A stretch of 64,000 bases of DNA, taken from positions 434,001 to 498,000 of the forward strand of contig NZ_LBIA02000001.1 in NCBI RefSeq assembly GCF_001006325.2, written 5' to 3'. The DNA is from Afipia massiliensis. GTDB taxonomy: Bacteria; Pseudomonadota; Alphaproteobacteria; Rhizobiales; Xanthobacteraceae. Both the position numbers and the translations under genes were made by a program. Below are positions 34,136-44,060 of this stretch, one piece after another (positions within the stretch are counted from its first letter, which is position 1; every line of letters starts with the position of its first letter). Below the pieces are notes generated by a model. That model was not told the DNA's origin and did no database searches. It saw only the letters and a program-made list of their open reading frames with translations.

Positions 34136-35107
34136 CTATCGGCCTGATGTTGAGAAAGCAGGGCCGCGCCGCAACAACTCTTCTGCCTGCGCAATCATCG
34201 CATTCATGATTGCGTCGGCAGGCTGTTGCACCCGCACCAGATCGATACCCTCGCCGACGATGATTGCGGAAATACTGGTATCGCCGGCGTCGCGCGCCTT
34301 GGCGTAACGCGCCTGCTCCTGCGTCAGATTGCGGCCAAGTCCATCGAGATCGTTGACCCACTGCCGCGTAAAATCGTTGGTCAGCGTGCGGATCGTCCAT
34401 TGCTCGGGCCAATCGATCCCGCGCGCGATATCGAACAACGAACCTCTTGTGGTGGCGTCGCCGTTACCCGCGACCGCGTCCTTCTTGATGTTGGGATGAG
34501 CCAGCGATTCATCGGCGACCACAAAGGCCGTACCGCAAAGCACGCCCGCCGCACCCAGCATCAACGCCGCTGCAAGGCCTCGACCATCGGCGATCCCGCC
34601 GGCCGCGACGACGGGAATGTCGCCGACGGCGTCCACCACTGCAGGCACCAGCGGCATGGTCGCGCGCATGCTGCCATGACCACCGGCCTCTGTTCCTTGC
34701 GCAATGATCACATCGGCGCCCTCACCGGCGGCGCGGCGCGCCTGCTCGACCGACTGCACCTGCGCGATCAGCGGCAGATTGGCGCGCTTCACCGGAGCGG
34801 CGAAACTTCCGAGCTCGCCGAATGACAGAAAGATTGCTTTCGGCTGCTGATCGATCACCCTGTTCAGAACGTCCGGATTTCGCTCCAGCGCCCAGGTGAT
34901 GAACCCGACGCCGACCCGTGTATTGCCAGCCTCCTTCATCTCTTTCGCGATCCAGTCCGGATCGCAGTAGCCGCCGCCGATGAAGCCAAGCCCTCCAGCG
35001 TTGGTCACCGCAGCAGCGAGTTTTCCGCCGCTCACACCCGCCATCGGCGCCAGCAGCACCGGCGCGGAAATCCCGAGTTTTTCAGTCAGAACAGTTTGAA
35101 TAGCCAC
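34136..35107 (-). CDS. Nitronate monooxygenase / NPD family flavoprotein
   Basis: 323 residues. ISAPVLLAPMAGVSGGKLAAAVTNAGGLGFIGGGY is the FMN-barrel opening, AQGTEAGGHGS the conserved GTEAGGH loop, and VVAAGGIADGRGLAAALMLGA the phosphate site. It differs clearly from the 324-residue paralogue at 240-1214. It probably oxidises nitronates or serves as an FMN-dependent oxidoreductase of unknown substrate. Confidence 0.88.
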   Translation of the reverse strand: MAIQTVLTEKLGISAPVLLAPMAGVSGGKLAAAVTNAGGLGFIGGGYCDPDWIAKEMKEAGNTRVGVGFITWALERNPDVLNRVIDQQPKAIFLSFGELGSFAAPVKRANLPLIAQVQSVEQARRAAGEGADVIIAQGTEAGGHGSMRATMPLVPAVVDAVGDIPVVAAGGIADGRGLAAALMLGAAGVLCGTAFVVADESLAHPNIKKDAVAGNGDATTRGSLFDIARGIDWPEQWTIRTLTNDFTRQWVNDLDGLGRNLTQEQARYAKARDAGDTSISAIIVGEGIDLVRVQQPADAIMNAMIAQAEELLRRGPAFSTSGR

Positions 35108-35159
35108 GTCTCGCCCCTCGCATGGTCTTGATACTGCGGCACGCCTCGGTGCCTGCTGT

Positions 35160-35537
35160 TTATGAATCGCGAAGGTCGAAATGAAAGACTTTCGAGATGA
35201 TCTGCCAGCGCCCGTCGAGATGGACGAAGGTCAGAAAATCCTTGAAGCGCTTCGGCCCGATGGCGCATTCGGCATGAACGAACGCCGTGACGGGTCCCGC
35301 GAACTCGATCGAGACGATCTTGTCCGCGCGCGCCTCGTTGCTGCTCGCAGGCGAAGGCCGCTTGTCCACAATCGGAAAATACTGCGCCATGGTCAGCTGC
35401 GTTAGCGTGCCTTCCGTTGCGCAAGCATAGAGTGCCTGAGTATGGAACACTTGTCCCAGCAAAGACGTATCGCTGCGATAAAGGCCGTCGAAATAGGTCG
35501 ACATCGCGGCGGTTACTTCGGCAAAACGCTGGTCCAT
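35160..35537 (-). CDS. Nuclear transport factor 2-like (NTF2/SnoaL-fold) family protein
   Basis: 125 residues, one NTF2-like cone. MDQRFAEVTAAMSTYFDGLY, VIEFAG-type strands (IVSIEFAGPVTAFVHAECAI) and FLTFVHLDGRWQIISKVFHF are typical of the putative lumazine-binding/NTF2 group. Function cannot be assigned. It lies between the flavoprotein and the ring-cleaving dioxygenase in the same direction. Confidence 0.75.
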   Translation of the reverse strand: MDQRFAEVTAAMSTYFDGLYRSDTSLLGQVFHTQALYACATEGTLTQLTMAQYFPIVDKRPSPASSNEARADKIVSIEFAGPVTAFVHAECAIGPKRFKDFLTFVHLDGRWQIISKVFHFDLRDS

Positions 35538-35583
35538 CAGCCCCCCTGAAATTCTGCACGCATCCTTCGATGCAACGGTACGC

Positions 35584-36531
35584 CTATGTGATCGGCTTCA
35601 GCCCGGCTTCGATTTCCTTGCGGCGCGGCTCAAGAAATGGCGGCAGCGCCAGTTTCTCGCCGAGCGTTTCCATCGGCTCATCCGTGGCGAAGCCAGGCCC
35701 GTCGGTCGCGATCTCGAACAGGATACCGTTGGGCTCGCGGAAATACAGGCTGCGGAAATAGAAGCGGTCGATCTCGCCGCTGGAATGAACACCGAACTCC
35801 GAAAGCCGCGCCGTCCAGGCGTGATACTGCTCTTCATCCGGCGTGCGGAACGCGACGTGATGCACCCCGCCCGCGCCCTGACGCGACGCCGGCAGATCCT
35901 TCTGCTCAAGCACATGCAGTTCGGCCGCAGGCCCGCCCTCGCCCATCGAAAACACCTCGATGCGATGTTCGCCGTCGGGCGAGGCGTAATCCCGCACGCG
36001 TTTCATGTTCATGACGTCGCTCAGCACCGGCGCGGTGCGCGCGAGATCCGGCACGTTCAGCACGATCGGGCCGAGACCGCGAATCTGATGTTCCGCCGGC
36101 ACCGGACTTTTCTCCCACGGATGCGCCTCGCCGCGGCCCCCGTCATCGACCAGCACCAGCCGCTGGCCTTCGGGGTCCTCGAACGGCAGCGTCAGGCGGC
36201 CGTCGACCTCGGTGACCTTGCCGACATGCGCGCCGAGCTTGATCAGCCGGTCCTGCCAGAAGCCCAGCGCCTTTTCGCCGTTGACCCGCAACCCGGTGCG
36301 CGACACGCTTCGGGTGCCGCGATGTTCCCGCGCCGCCGGCCAGTCGAAGAAGGTCAGGTCGGTACCCGGGTTGGCCTTCCCGTCCGCATAAAACAGGTGA
36401 TAGGCGCTGACATCGTCCTGATTGACGGTCTTTTTGACCAGCCGCATGCCCAGCACGCCGGTATAAAACGCCACATTGCCCTTGGCGTGCGCCGAAATCG
36501 CCGTCAGATGATGGATGCCGGTCAGTTGCAT
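35584..36531 (-). CDS. Ring-cleaving dioxygenase (MhqO-type, two VOC domains)
   Basis: 315 residues. The first vicinal-oxygen-chelate half opens with [28 protein letters not shown], the second contains [21 protein letters not shown] and [20 protein letters not shown]; His and Glu in these segments bind the metal. Enzymes of this group cleave hydroquinone-type rings or detoxify quinones. It is monocistronic or shares a promoter with the NTF2-like gene. Confidence 0.88.
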   Translation of the reverse strand: MQLTGIHHLTAISAHAKGNVAFYTGVLGMRLVKKTVNQDDVSAYHLFYADGKANPGTDLTFFDWPAAREHRGTRSVSRTGLRVNGEKALGFWQDRLIKLGAHVGKVTEVDGRLTLPFEDPEGQRLVLVDDGGRGEAHPWEKSPVPAEHQIRGLGPIVLNVPDLARTAPVLSDVMNMKRVRDYASPDGEHRIEVFSMGEGGPAAELHVLEQKDLPASRQGAGGVHHVAFRTPDEEQYHAWTARLSEFGVHSSGEIDRFYFRSLYFREPNGILFEIATDGPGFATDEPMETLGEKLALPPFLEPRRKEIEAGLKPIT

Positions 36532-36667
36532 GGCAGCGTCCCTTTTGAACTGGGGCCGGAAATCGGCTGGCCAAGATTGCCGTTCTGGCCATGATGTAGG
36601 ATGAACAATCGGGCAGCGCCAGCCACCTCCATGCTGCAGCGCCCTTCACTCTTCCAAGGAAACGACC

Positions 36668-37432
36668 ATGACCGACCATGTAACTGTCACCGACGAGGAT
36701 AGCGCGCGCATCATCACCATGCGGCGGCCCGACAAGAAGAACGCGCTGACCCAGGGCATGTACACCGCGATGGCTGACGCGATCAATTCCGCGCAGTCCG
36801 ATCCGAACATCCGCAGCATTGTGATCTCCGGCGGCCCCGGCGTATTCACCGCGGGCAACGACCTTGAGGATTTCGCCAGAGCCAATACATCGAACGACGA
36901 CAGTTCGCGGCCGATGGCAGCGACCCTGTTTCTCAGGGCGCTCGCCGACAACGAGAAGCCGCTGATCGGCGCGGTCGACGGCATCGCCGTCGGCGTCGGC
37001 ACTACCATGCTGTTTCACTGCGACTATGTTGTCGCGGGCTCCACCGCGACATTCTCGACGCCGTTCATCCATCTCGGTCTGGTTCCGGAAGCCGCCTCCA
37101 GCCTGCTCGCGCCGCGCGTGATGGGACATCAGCGCGCCTTCTCCATGCTGGTGATGGGCCGCACCGTCACCGCCGAGGAAGCCCGCGAGGCCGGTTTCGT
37201 CAACGCGGTGGTCGCACCCGGACATACCGAGGCCGAGGCGCGCAAGATTGCGCGTGAAATCGGCTCGCTGCCGAAGGACGCCGTGGCGCTGACCCGCAAG
37301 CTGCTCAAGCCGGCGCGGGAAGATGTGCAGCGCAGGATGGACGAGGAATCGCACCATTTCGGCGAGCGGCTAAAATCTGACGAGGCGCGCAACGCTTTCA
37401 GCGCCTTTTTCGCGCGCAAGAAGAAGGCCTGA
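36668..37432 (+). CDS. Enoyl-CoA hydratase/isomerase (crotonase) family protein
   Basis: 254 residues. MRRPDKKNALTQGMYTAMADA is the CoA-binding start, ISGGPGVFTAGNDLEDFA the oxyanion hole, and HLGLVPEAASSLLAPRVMG the second region. The missing Glu pair of true hydratases at the usual sites cannot be judged without alignment, so isomerase activity is possible. GGAA about six bases before the ATG supports the start. Confidence 0.88.
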   Translation: MTDHVTVTDEDSARIITMRRPDKKNALTQGMYTAMADAINSAQSDPNIRSIVISGGPGVFTAGNDLEDFARANTSNDDSSRPMAATLFLRALADNEKPLIGAVDGIAVGVGTTMLFHCDYVVAGSTATFSTPFIHLGLVPEAASSLLAPRVMGHQRAFSMLVMGRTVTAEEAREAGFVNAVVAPGHTEAEARKIAREIGSLPKDAVALTRKLLKPAREDVQRRMDEESHHFGERLKSDEARNAFSAFFARKKKA

Positions 37433-37485
37433 GCGCGGTTTATCGACCGCCCGCATCCTCAGCTAATATCGAAGTCAAGGCGCAG

Positions 37486-37508
37486 ATGCCCGGGACAAGC
37501 CCGGGCAT
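37486..37508. repeat. Dispersed GC-rich palindrome
   Basis: ATGCCCGGGACA then AGCCCGGGCAT, a near-perfect hairpin. The same GGGACAAGCCC / GGGCTTGTCCC core recurs at 43925, 43983 and in the repeats at 61331-61960, so this is one family of intergenic elements. Confidence 0.7.
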
Positions 37509-37570
37509 GACGCGTTAATATAGGCCACTTGCGAGGAATCCCTTCGGCACCAGAAGAAAGACAACGGTCC

Positions 37571-38500
37571 ATGCCGACACTGTACTATCACCACAAAGCA
37601 GGCCTGAACCATGTGACCGCCCCCGGCCACCCCGAGCGGCCGGATCGGCTGCGTGCGATCGAGGAAGGCTTGTCGGCGGATCGGTTCAAGACAATGGTCC
37701 GCGTGGACGCGCCGGAAGCGGATCTCGATGTGGTCGCACTCTGCCACAGCAACGAATACATCGACGAGTTGCGCCACATCGCCCCGAAGGACGGCATCGT
37801 CTATCTCGACGGCGATACGTCGATGTCGCCGGGCACATTGGAAGCCGCACTGCGCGCCACCGGCGGTGCAGTTGCCGCCGTCGATGCGGTGATGAAGAAC
37901 AAGCGCACCAATGCCTTTGTCGGCACCCGTCCGCCGGGGCATCACGCCGAAACGTCGCGGCCGATGGGCTTCTGCTTCTTCGACAGCGCTGCGATTGCCG
38001 CGCGCTATGCGCAGCGCAAGTACGGCATCACGCGCGCCTGCGTGGTCGATTTCGATGTCCATCACGGCAACGGCAGCCAGGAAATCTTCTGGGCCGATCC
38101 AACCGTGATGTACGCCTCCACCCATCAGATGCCGCTGTTTCCCGGCACCGGCAGCATGCAGGAGCGCGGCGATCAGGATACCATCGTCAACGCGCCGCTG
38201 CGCGCTGGCAACGGCAGCCGCGAATTTCGCGAAGCCTTCGATCTTGCGATCCTCCCCCGACTGGAAGCCTTCGAGCCCGAACTGATTGTGATTTCGGCGG
38301 GCTTCGATGCGCACTGGCGCGACCCGCTCGGCAGTCTCGAATTGCGCGAAGAAGATTTCGCATGGGTCACGCGCAAGCTGATGGAGATCGCCGACAAGTC
38401 GGCCGAGGGACGGATCGTCTCCGTGCTGGAAGGCGGCTACGACCTGCAGGGCTTGCGGGATTCGGTCGCCGTTCACGTCGCCGCGCTGATGAACAACTGA
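37571..38500 (+). CDS. Histone deacetylase family protein (acetoin utilization/acetylpolyamine amidohydrolase type)
   Basis: 309 residues from MPTLYYHHKAGLNHVTAPGHPERPDRL. GTRPPGHHAE, the zinc motif VVDFDVHHGNGSQEIFW and VISAGFDAHWRDPLG contain the Asp/His pairs and Asp that bind zinc in arginase-fold deacetylases. It removes acetyl groups from lysine, polyamine or small molecules. An earlier in-frame start at 37529 has no ribosome site. It is commonly followed by xseB in this bacterial group, as here. Confidence 0.9.
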   Translation: MPTLYYHHKAGLNHVTAPGHPERPDRLRAIEEGLSADRFKTMVRVDAPEADLDVVALCHSNEYIDELRHIAPKDGIVYLDGDTSMSPGTLEAALRATGGAVAAVDAVMKNKRTNAFVGTRPPGHHAETSRPMGFCFFDSAAIAARYAQRKYGITRACVVDFDVHHGNGSQEIFWADPTVMYASTHQMPLFPGTGSMQERGDQDTIVNAPLRAGNGSREFREAFDLAILPRLEAFEPELIVISAGFDAHWRDPLGSLELREEDFAWVTRKLMEIADKSAEGRIVSVLEGGYDLQGLRDSVAVHVAALMNN

Positions 38501-38502
38501 GT

Positions 38503-38620
38503 CGTCACCCTGAGGTGCGCGCTCTTGCGCGCCTCGAAGGGCGACGGCCTTCACGGAGAAAACCAGCAACGCGCATCCTTCGAGGCTCGCCGCACGAGCG
38601 GCTCGCACCTCAGGATGACG
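38503..38620. repeat. Dispersed intergenic inverted-repeat element
   Basis: Ends are CGTCACCCTGAGGTGCG and CGCACCTCAGGATGACG, inverted copies about 118 bp apart, with smaller internal repeats. Elements with CCTGAGGTGCG ends are common between genes in Rhizobiales (from memory). It fills the gap before xseB. Confidence 0.65.
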
Positions 38621-38731
38621 CTGCGCGAACCTCTTCCCCCACCGCCGCAAATCGCGCTAGATTGCCGCCACATTGCGCCCGCAAATCGTTTCTAGATTCC
38701 GCAGCGCTATCACCGATTCAGGATTCGCATC

Positions 38732-38983
38732 ATGACCGACACACCCCATGCGGACGTCAAGAAGCTCAGCTTCGAACGCGCAATCGAGGAATTGGAAACG
38801 ATCGTGAAGCGCCTCGAGGACGGCAAGGTGCCGCTCGAGGAATCGGTTGCGATCTATGAGCGTGGCGAAAGCCTCAAGCGCCGCTGCGAAGAGCTGCTGC
38901 GCCAGGCCGAAGCGCGCGTCGACAAGATCACCACCGACGCGTCAGGTCAGGCCGTGGGCACCGAGCCGCTCGACGTTCAGTGA
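38732..38983 (+). CDS. xseB: Exodeoxyribonuclease VII small subunit
   Basis: 83 residues, the expected size. KLSFERAIEELETIVKRLEDG and VPLEESVAIYERGESLKRRCEELL are the two helices of XseB, and EARVDKI closes the core. With XseA it degrades single-stranded DNA into short oligonucleotides. XseA is not in this window. Placed downstream of the deacetylase-like gene. Confidence 0.95.
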   Translation: MTDTPHADVKKLSFERAIEELETIVKRLEDGKVPLEESVAIYERGESLKRRCEELLRQAEARVDKITTDASGQAVGTEPLDVQ

Positions 38984-39004
38984 ACTTCGACTGCCTGAGC
39001 TTAC

Positions 39005-39559
39005 TCATTCCAATTCGCCGCTTTGCAACGCTTCCCATTCACTGACTTGTTTTTTAGCTAGCCCCACGAGCGCGAGCGAAAATAATCTATGCGTATCAAC
39101 GCGACGGTTGAAGACATAAATATTCTTTGAAATGCACTTATTGGGATTTGCTCGTCCATTGGAAGTACGCTCGCAAATCCCTACTGAAATTAGATAGTTT
39201 GCGAGTTTGCCGTCGTGCCGAACGGCAGAAATCGTCTTGTTTTCTCCAACAATATGAAACGCCCAAGGGCATATCGCGACATCCGCGTTAAATAAAACCC
39301 TTTTGATCGACAATATGTTTCCAATCGCCTCAACCAATTTGGGATCCGAATATTTCTTCCCATTAAAGGCCTGATCGCGCGATTCAATCGAAAGACAACT
39401 AACCTCGTCGATACGGACCACCGATTGATTCTGGGCAGTTACAGCCAGAAGTTCGCGCGTGTTGCCGGGTACCGCCAACGCGATGGCTGCGATAGTAAAA
39501 CCAGGCAAAAGCAACCCTGCGACAGCCCAACGGGGTTTCATCTTCCTCAAAATATGCAC
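39005..39559 (-). CDS. Hypothetical exported protein, atypical composition
   Basis: 184 residues; a hydrophobic helix near the start (MKPRWAVAGLLLPGFTIAAIALAV) suggests a signal or anchor. Met7 is an equally good start. The rest contains four cysteines (SCLS, ICPWAF, ICERTS, NKCISKN) consistent with disulfides outside the cytoplasm. It is visibly more AT-rich than its neighbours, which suggests a later arrival. No domain is recognised. Confidence 0.65.
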   Translation of the reverse strand: MHILRKMKPRWAVAGLLLPGFTIAAIALAVPGNTRELLAVTAQNQSVVRIDEVSCLSIESRDQAFNGKKYSDPKLVEAIGNILSIKRVLFNADVAICPWAFHIVGENKTISAVRHDGKLANYLISVGICERTSNGRANPNKCISKNIYVFNRRVDTHRLFSLALVGLAKKQVSEWEALQSGELE

Positions 39560-39805
39560 TCGAATACGTTCGTAGAACCGCGCGCAGGGGAACTTTGCCC
39601 GAGATTGCCGCCAATACCTAGGGCTACAGGGGCGATTTAAACCGGTTTACCCGACCCTTTATGCCCGAAAAGTGAGACTTTTCGCGCCTGCCTAACGGAT
39701 TGGCATTGTTTTGGAATTGGTATAAGTCACGGGTCCGTTTCGGGCCTTTCTGGGCATTTTTGCATGCCGGGCCGAGCGCCCCAAAATCATTGCGGATAAA
39801 TTGAA

Positions 39806-41740
39806 GTGTCAAATTCGAGCAAGACTCCCCTCCTCGACGCTGCGCCGACGCCTGACCTGCTGCGCAAGCTCAAGCCCGAGCAACTGCGCCAGTTCGCCGA
39901 CGAACTGCGGCTGGAGACCATCGATACGGTGTCGGTGACCGGCGGTCATTTCGGCGCGGGCCTCGGCGTCGTGGAACTGACCACCGCGCTTCACTACGTG
40001 TTCAATACCCCGGCCGACCGCATCATCTGGGACGTTGGCCATCAGGCCTATCCGCACAAGATTCTCACCGGCCGCCGCGATCGCATCCGCACGCTGCGCA
40101 CCGGAGGCGGCCTGTCCGGCTTCACCAAGCGGGCCGAGAGCGAATACGATCCGTTCGGCGCCGCGCATTCCTCGACCTCGATTTCGGCCGGCCTCGGCAT
40201 GGCCGTGGCGCGCGATCTCACCGGCGGCAAGAACAACGTGATCGCTGTGATCGGCGACGGCTCGATGTCCGCCGGCATGGCCTATGAGGCGATGAACAAT
40301 GCCGGCGCGATGCACTCGCGCCTGATCGTTATTCTCAACGACAACGATATGTCGATCGCGCCTCCAGTCGGCGCGATGTCGGCCTATCTCGCACGCCTGC
40401 TCTCCGGGAAAACCTATGGGTCGGCGCGCGAAGCGCTGAAAAATCTCGCACACAAACTGCCGAAGTTCTTCGAGGATCGCGCGCTGCGCGCCGAGGAATA
40501 TGCCCGCGGCATGGTCACCGGCGGCACGCTGTTTGAAGAACTCGGCTTCTTCTACGTCGGGCCGATCGACGGCCACAACCTCGACCATCTTCTACCGGTG
40601 CTCACCAATGTGCGCGATGCCCCGACCGGGCCTATCCTGGTTCACGTCGTCACGCAAAAAGGCAAGGGCTACGCACCCGCTGAAGCTTCTGACGACAAAT
40701 ATCATGCTGTTGCCAAGTTTGATGTCGCGACCGGCGCACAGACCAAGGCGAAATCCAACGCGCCGTCGTACACGGCTGTGTTCGGGCAAAGCCTGGTGAA
40801 GGAAGCGCAGAAAGATGACAAGATCGTCGCCATCACCGCGGCGATGCCGGGCGGCACCGGCGTCGACATATTCGCCAAGGCCTTCCCGAAGCGCACCTTC
40901 GATGTCGGCATCGCCGAGCAGCATGCGGTGACGTTCGCGGCAGGCCTCGCCACCGAAGGCTTCAAGCCGTTCTGCGCGATCTATTCGACGTTCCTGCAGC
41001 GCGGCTACGATCAGGTCGTGCACGACGTGGCGATCCAGCACCTTCCGGTGCGCTTCGCCATCGACCGCGCCGGCCTCGTCGGCCAGGACGGCCCGACCCA
41101 CGCCGGTTCGTTCGACAACGTCTATCTCGGCTGCCTCCCCGGCTTCGTCATCATGGCGGCGGCCGATGAAGCTGATCTGGTTCACATGGTGGCAACGCAG
41201 GTTGCGATCGACGACGCGCCGAGCGCCTTGCGTTATCCGCGCGGCGAAGGCCGCGGCGTCGACATGCCGGAAGTCGGCGTGCCGCTGCCGATCGGCAAGG
41301 GCCGCATCATGCGCCAGGGAGATAAAAAGGGCTCGAAGGTCGCGCTGCTGTCGTTCGGCGCCCGGCTCGGCGAATGCCTCAAGGCTGCCGACGAACTCGA
41401 TACGCTCGGCTTGTCCACCACCGTCGCCGACGCGCGCTTCATGAAGCCGCTCGATCTCGACATGATCCTCAAGCTGACGCGCGAGCATGACGTGCTCATC
41501 ACCATCGAGGAAGGCTCGATCGGCGGCTTCGGCACCCACGTGCTGCAGGCGCTGGCCGATCATGGCGCGCTCGACGGCCACGTGCGCGTGCGCAATCTCG
41601 TACTGCCGGATACCTTCATCGATCATGACTCGCCGGCGGCGATGTATGCGCAGGCCGGTCTCGATGCCAAGGGCATCGTCGCCAAGGTGTTCGAGGCGCT
41701 GGGCAAGGATATGAAGTCCGAAACGGTGAAGCTGGCCTGA
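39806..41740 (+). CDS. dxs: 1-deoxy-D-xylulose-5-phosphate synthase
   Basis: 644 residues, starting with GTG at [50 protein letters not shown] and [15 protein letters not shown] form the thiamine diphosphate and Mg binding half; [15 protein letters not shown] and [15 protein letters not shown] are the pyrimidine-domain motifs. It condenses pyruvate and glyceraldehyde-3-phosphate, the first step of the MEP isoprenoid path. The ribosome site is weak. In this bacterial group it is usually followed by tlyA, as here. Confidence 0.97.
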   Translation: MSNSSKTPLLDAAPTPDLLRKLKPEQLRQFADELRLETIDTVSVTGGHFGAGLGVVELTTALHYVFNTPADRIIWDVGHQAYPHKILTGRRDRIRTLRTGGGLSGFTKRAESEYDPFGAAHSSTSISAGLGMAVARDLTGGKNNVIAVIGDGSMSAGMAYEAMNNAGAMHSRLIVILNDNDMSIAPPVGAMSAYLARLLSGKTYGSAREALKNLAHKLPKFFEDRALRAEEYARGMVTGGTLFEELGFFYVGPIDGHNLDHLLPVLTNVRDAPTGPILVHVVTQKGKGYAPAEASDDKYHAVAKFDVATGAQTKAKSNAPSYTAVFGQSLVKEAQKDDKIVAITAAMPGGTGVDIFAKAFPKRTFDVGIAEQHAVTFAAGLATEGFKPFCAIYSTFLQRGYDQVVHDVAIQHLPVRFAIDRAGLVGQDGPTHAGSFDNVYLGCLPGFVIMAAADEADLVHMVATQVAIDDAPSALRYPRGEGRGVDMPEVGVPLPIGKGRIMRQGDKKGSKVALLSFGARLGECLKAADELDTLGLSTTVADARFMKPLDLDMILKLTREHDVLITIEEGSIGGFGTHVLQALADHGALDGHVRVRNLVLPDTFIDHDSPAAMYAQAGLDAKGIVAKVFEALGKDMKSETVKLA

Positions 41741-41795
41741 CCACCGGGCCCGGCGGTCACCGCAGATACGTGCTGTCACCCCGTATGCGATGCGC

Positions 41796-41913
41796 TCCCT
41801 CTCCCCGGTGGGGAGAGGGTTGGGGTGAGGGGCTCTGGATGTCTGAGCAAGGTTATCGAGCCCCCTCACCCGCCGCGCTTCGCGCGTCGACCTCTCCCCC
41901 TCGGGGAGAGGTG
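41796..41913. repeat. Dispersed CTCTCCCC/GGGGAGAGG repeat element
   Basis: Nested inverted repeats: CCTCTCCCCGG with GGGGAGAGGG, then GGGGTGAGGGGC with CCCCCTCACCC, and CCTCTCCCCC with GGGGAGAGG. It forms strong hairpins between dxs and tlyA and could act as a terminator. A shortened relative of the same element occurs at about 57201-57228. Confidence 0.75.
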
Positions 41914-41926
41914 AAAAGGTAAACAG

Positions 41927-42658
41927 ATGACCTCACGCAAGCGCGCGGACCTTCTGCTGGTTGAACGCGGCCTGTTCGAAAGCCGTGCCCGCGCTCAGGC
42001 TGCCATCGAGGCGGGCCGCGTCGTCGCCAACGGCAAGCCGGTTCTGAAACCGTCGGAAACCATCGCAGCGGACGCCGAGATCGTCGCCGAACCCGCCCAT
42101 CCCTGGGTGTCGCGCGGCGGCGTCAAGCTCTCCGGCGCGCTGGAGCAATACCCGATCGACCTTGAAGACCACGTCTGCGTCGATGTCGGCGCATCGACCG
42201 GCGGCTTCACCGAAGTGCTGCTCGCCAACGGCGCCAGCCTCGTCTACGCCATCGATGTCGGTCGCGGGCAGTTGCATCCGAGCCTGCACGGAAACCCAAA
42301 AATTGTCTCAATGGAAGAAACCGATATCCGCTCGCTCGCCGGCAGACGCCTCGAAATCCGGCCCGATGTCGTGGTGATCGATGTCAGCTTCATTTCGCTG
42401 AAGCTTGTCCTGCCTGCGGTGTTGCCGATCGCGGCCGCGCCGACCTATCTGCTGGCGCTGATCAAGCCGCAGTTCGAGGCCGAGCGGAAGCATTCCAAGA
42501 AAGGCATCATCCGCGACGAAACCGTTCACAAGGCCGTCTGCGACGATATCTCCGCCTTCGCGGAATCGCTGGGCTGCACCGACATCAAGGTGTTTCAATC
42601 CTCGATTACGGGCGGCGACGGCAACGCCGAGTTCTTCATCGGCGCGCGGCGCGGCTAG
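41927..42658 (+). CDS. tlyA: TlyA-type rRNA (cytidine-2'-O)-methyltransferase / hemolysin family
   Basis: 243 residues. An S4 RNA-binding domain at the start ([34 protein letters not shown]) is followed by a FtsJ-like methyltransferase with [18 protein letters not shown] and [19 protein letters not shown]. It methylates ribose 2'-OH in rRNA. AGGT lies 7 bases before the ATG. It is followed after 5 bp by another RNA methyltransferase, forming an operon. Confidence 0.93.
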   Translation: MTSRKRADLLLVERGLFESRARAQAAIEAGRVVANGKPVLKPSETIAADAEIVAEPAHPWVSRGGVKLSGALEQYPIDLEDHVCVDVGASTGGFTEVLLANGASLVYAIDVGRGQLHPSLHGNPKIVSMEETDIRSLAGRRLEIRPDVVVIDVSFISLKLVLPAVLPIAAAPTYLLALIKPQFEAERKHSKKGIIRDETVHKAVCDDISAFAESLGCTDIKVFQSSITGGDGNAEFFIGARRG

Positions 42659-42663
42659 AGATC

Positions 42664-43902
42664 ATGACCGAACGTCTCACCATCGATCATGTCGGCCATT
42701 TCGGCGACGGCGTCGCGCTTTCTGAAAGCGCAAACATCTACGTGCCCTATGCACTCGGCGGCGAGACCGTCGACGTGCTGCCCTCCCCCGGACATCCGGA
42801 CCGGCGCGCGCTCGCGCATGTCGTGACCGCAAGCCCGGAGCGGATCGATCCGTTCTGCCCGCACTTCGGCACCTGCGGCGGCTGCGCCATCCAGCACTGG
42901 CAGCCGGAGGCTTACCGGACATGGAAGCGGCAGCTTGTGATCGACACGCTGCATCATGCCGGCATCGACTGCGAGGTCGGCGAGTTGATCGACGCGCACG
43001 GCACCGGCCGCCGCCGCATGACGCTGCATGCGCGGCAGAGCCAGCAGGGCATTCTGCGCGTCGGCTTCGCGGCCGCCGGACGCCACGAGATCATCGCCAT
43101 CGATCACTGCCCGATCCTCGATCCCGCAATGGACGGCGCAATCGAGGCGGCGAACGAGATCGCGGAGTTGCTCAGGCCGGTGAGCAAGCCGCTCGATATT
43201 CAGGTTACCGCGGCGGACAACGGCCTCGACATCGATGTGCGCGGCTCCGGTCCGCTCGGCACCGCGCTGCTGACATCGCTATCGAAGCTCGCCGAGAAAC
43301 ACAATCTTGCGCGGCTGACGCGCCACGGCGAGTTGGTCATCATGCGCAAGCCGCCGGTGGTGCGCGTCGGCAAGGCGCAGGTCACCCTGCCGCCGGGTTC
43401 GTTCATGCAGCCGACCGCTTTGGGCGAAGCAACGTTGGCTGAACTGGCCTTCGCGCGGGCCAAGGGCGCGAAGCATATCGCCGATCTGTTTTGCGGGTTC
43501 GGTCCGTTCGCGTTTCGCCTTGCGGAGAAATTCAAGGTCTCGGCGTTCGACAGCGATGCGGTCGCGGTGGCGGCGCTGCAGAACGCCGTGAAGCTGACGC
43601 AAGGCCTCAAGCCGATCAAGGCCGAGGCGCGCGACCTGTTCCGCCGTCCGCTGATGCCGCAGGAACTGCGCGACTATGATTGCGTGGTGTTCGATCCGCC
43701 GCGTCAGGGCGCGCAGGCGCAGGCGCAGCAACTCGCCGCCAGCAGGATTTCGCTCGCGGTTGCAGTGTCCTGCAATCCGGCGACATTCGCACGCGACGCG
43801 CGCATTCTGATCGACGGCGGATTCAAGATCGACAGCGTCACGCCGGTCGATCAGTTTCGTCACACGCCGCATGTGGAACTGGTGGCGCGGTTCAAGCGAT
43901 AA
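42664..43902 (+). CDS. Class I SAM-dependent RNA methyltransferase (RlmD/TrmA/RumA family)
   Basis: 412 residues. A short TRAM-like start, the Fe-S cluster signature [14 protein letters not shown], then [20 protein letters not shown] as the SAM site, [15 protein letters not shown], and [16 protein letters not shown] with the catalytic cysteine. It makes 5-methyluridine in rRNA or tRNA. The start is 5 bp after tlyA, so both are co-transcribed. Confidence 0.92.
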   Translation: MTERLTIDHVGHFGDGVALSESANIYVPYALGGETVDVLPSPGHPDRRALAHVVTASPERIDPFCPHFGTCGGCAIQHWQPEAYRTWKRQLVIDTLHHAGIDCEVGELIDAHGTGRRRMTLHARQSQQGILRVGFAAAGRHEIIAIDHCPILDPAMDGAIEAANEIAELLRPVSKPLDIQVTAADNGLDIDVRGSGPLGTALLTSLSKLAEKHNLARLTRHGELVIMRKPPVVRVGKAQVTLPPGSFMQPTALGEATLAELAFARAKGAKHIADLFCGFGPFAFRLAEKFKVSAFDSDAVAVAALQNAVKLTQGLKPIKAEARDLFRRPLMPQELRDYDCVVFDPPRQGAQAQAQQLAASRISLAVAVSCNPATFARDARILIDGGFKIDSVTPVDQFRHTPHVELVARFKR

Positions 43903-43924
43903 CGCTCCATTATTTGAGACTGTC

Positions 43925-44005
43925 ATGGCCGGGCTTGTCCCGGCCATCCCGATCAGCGGCGCACCGAATTCAATCAATCGAGATCACCGGGACAAGCCCG
44001 GTGAT
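43925..44005. repeat. Pair of GC-rich palindromes after RNA methyltransferase gene
   Basis: 43925-43947 reads ATGGCCGGGCTTG then TCCCGGCCAT; 43983-44005 reads ATCACCGGGACA then AGCCCGGTGAT. Both share the GGGCTTGTCCC core of the family at 37486 and 61331-61960. They lie between converging genes and may terminate transcription. Confidence 0.7.
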
Positions 44006-44060
44006 GACAATTGAATGTGCGATAGCATTGTGCACCACTTCAGGGTGCCCTTGAGAAGAC

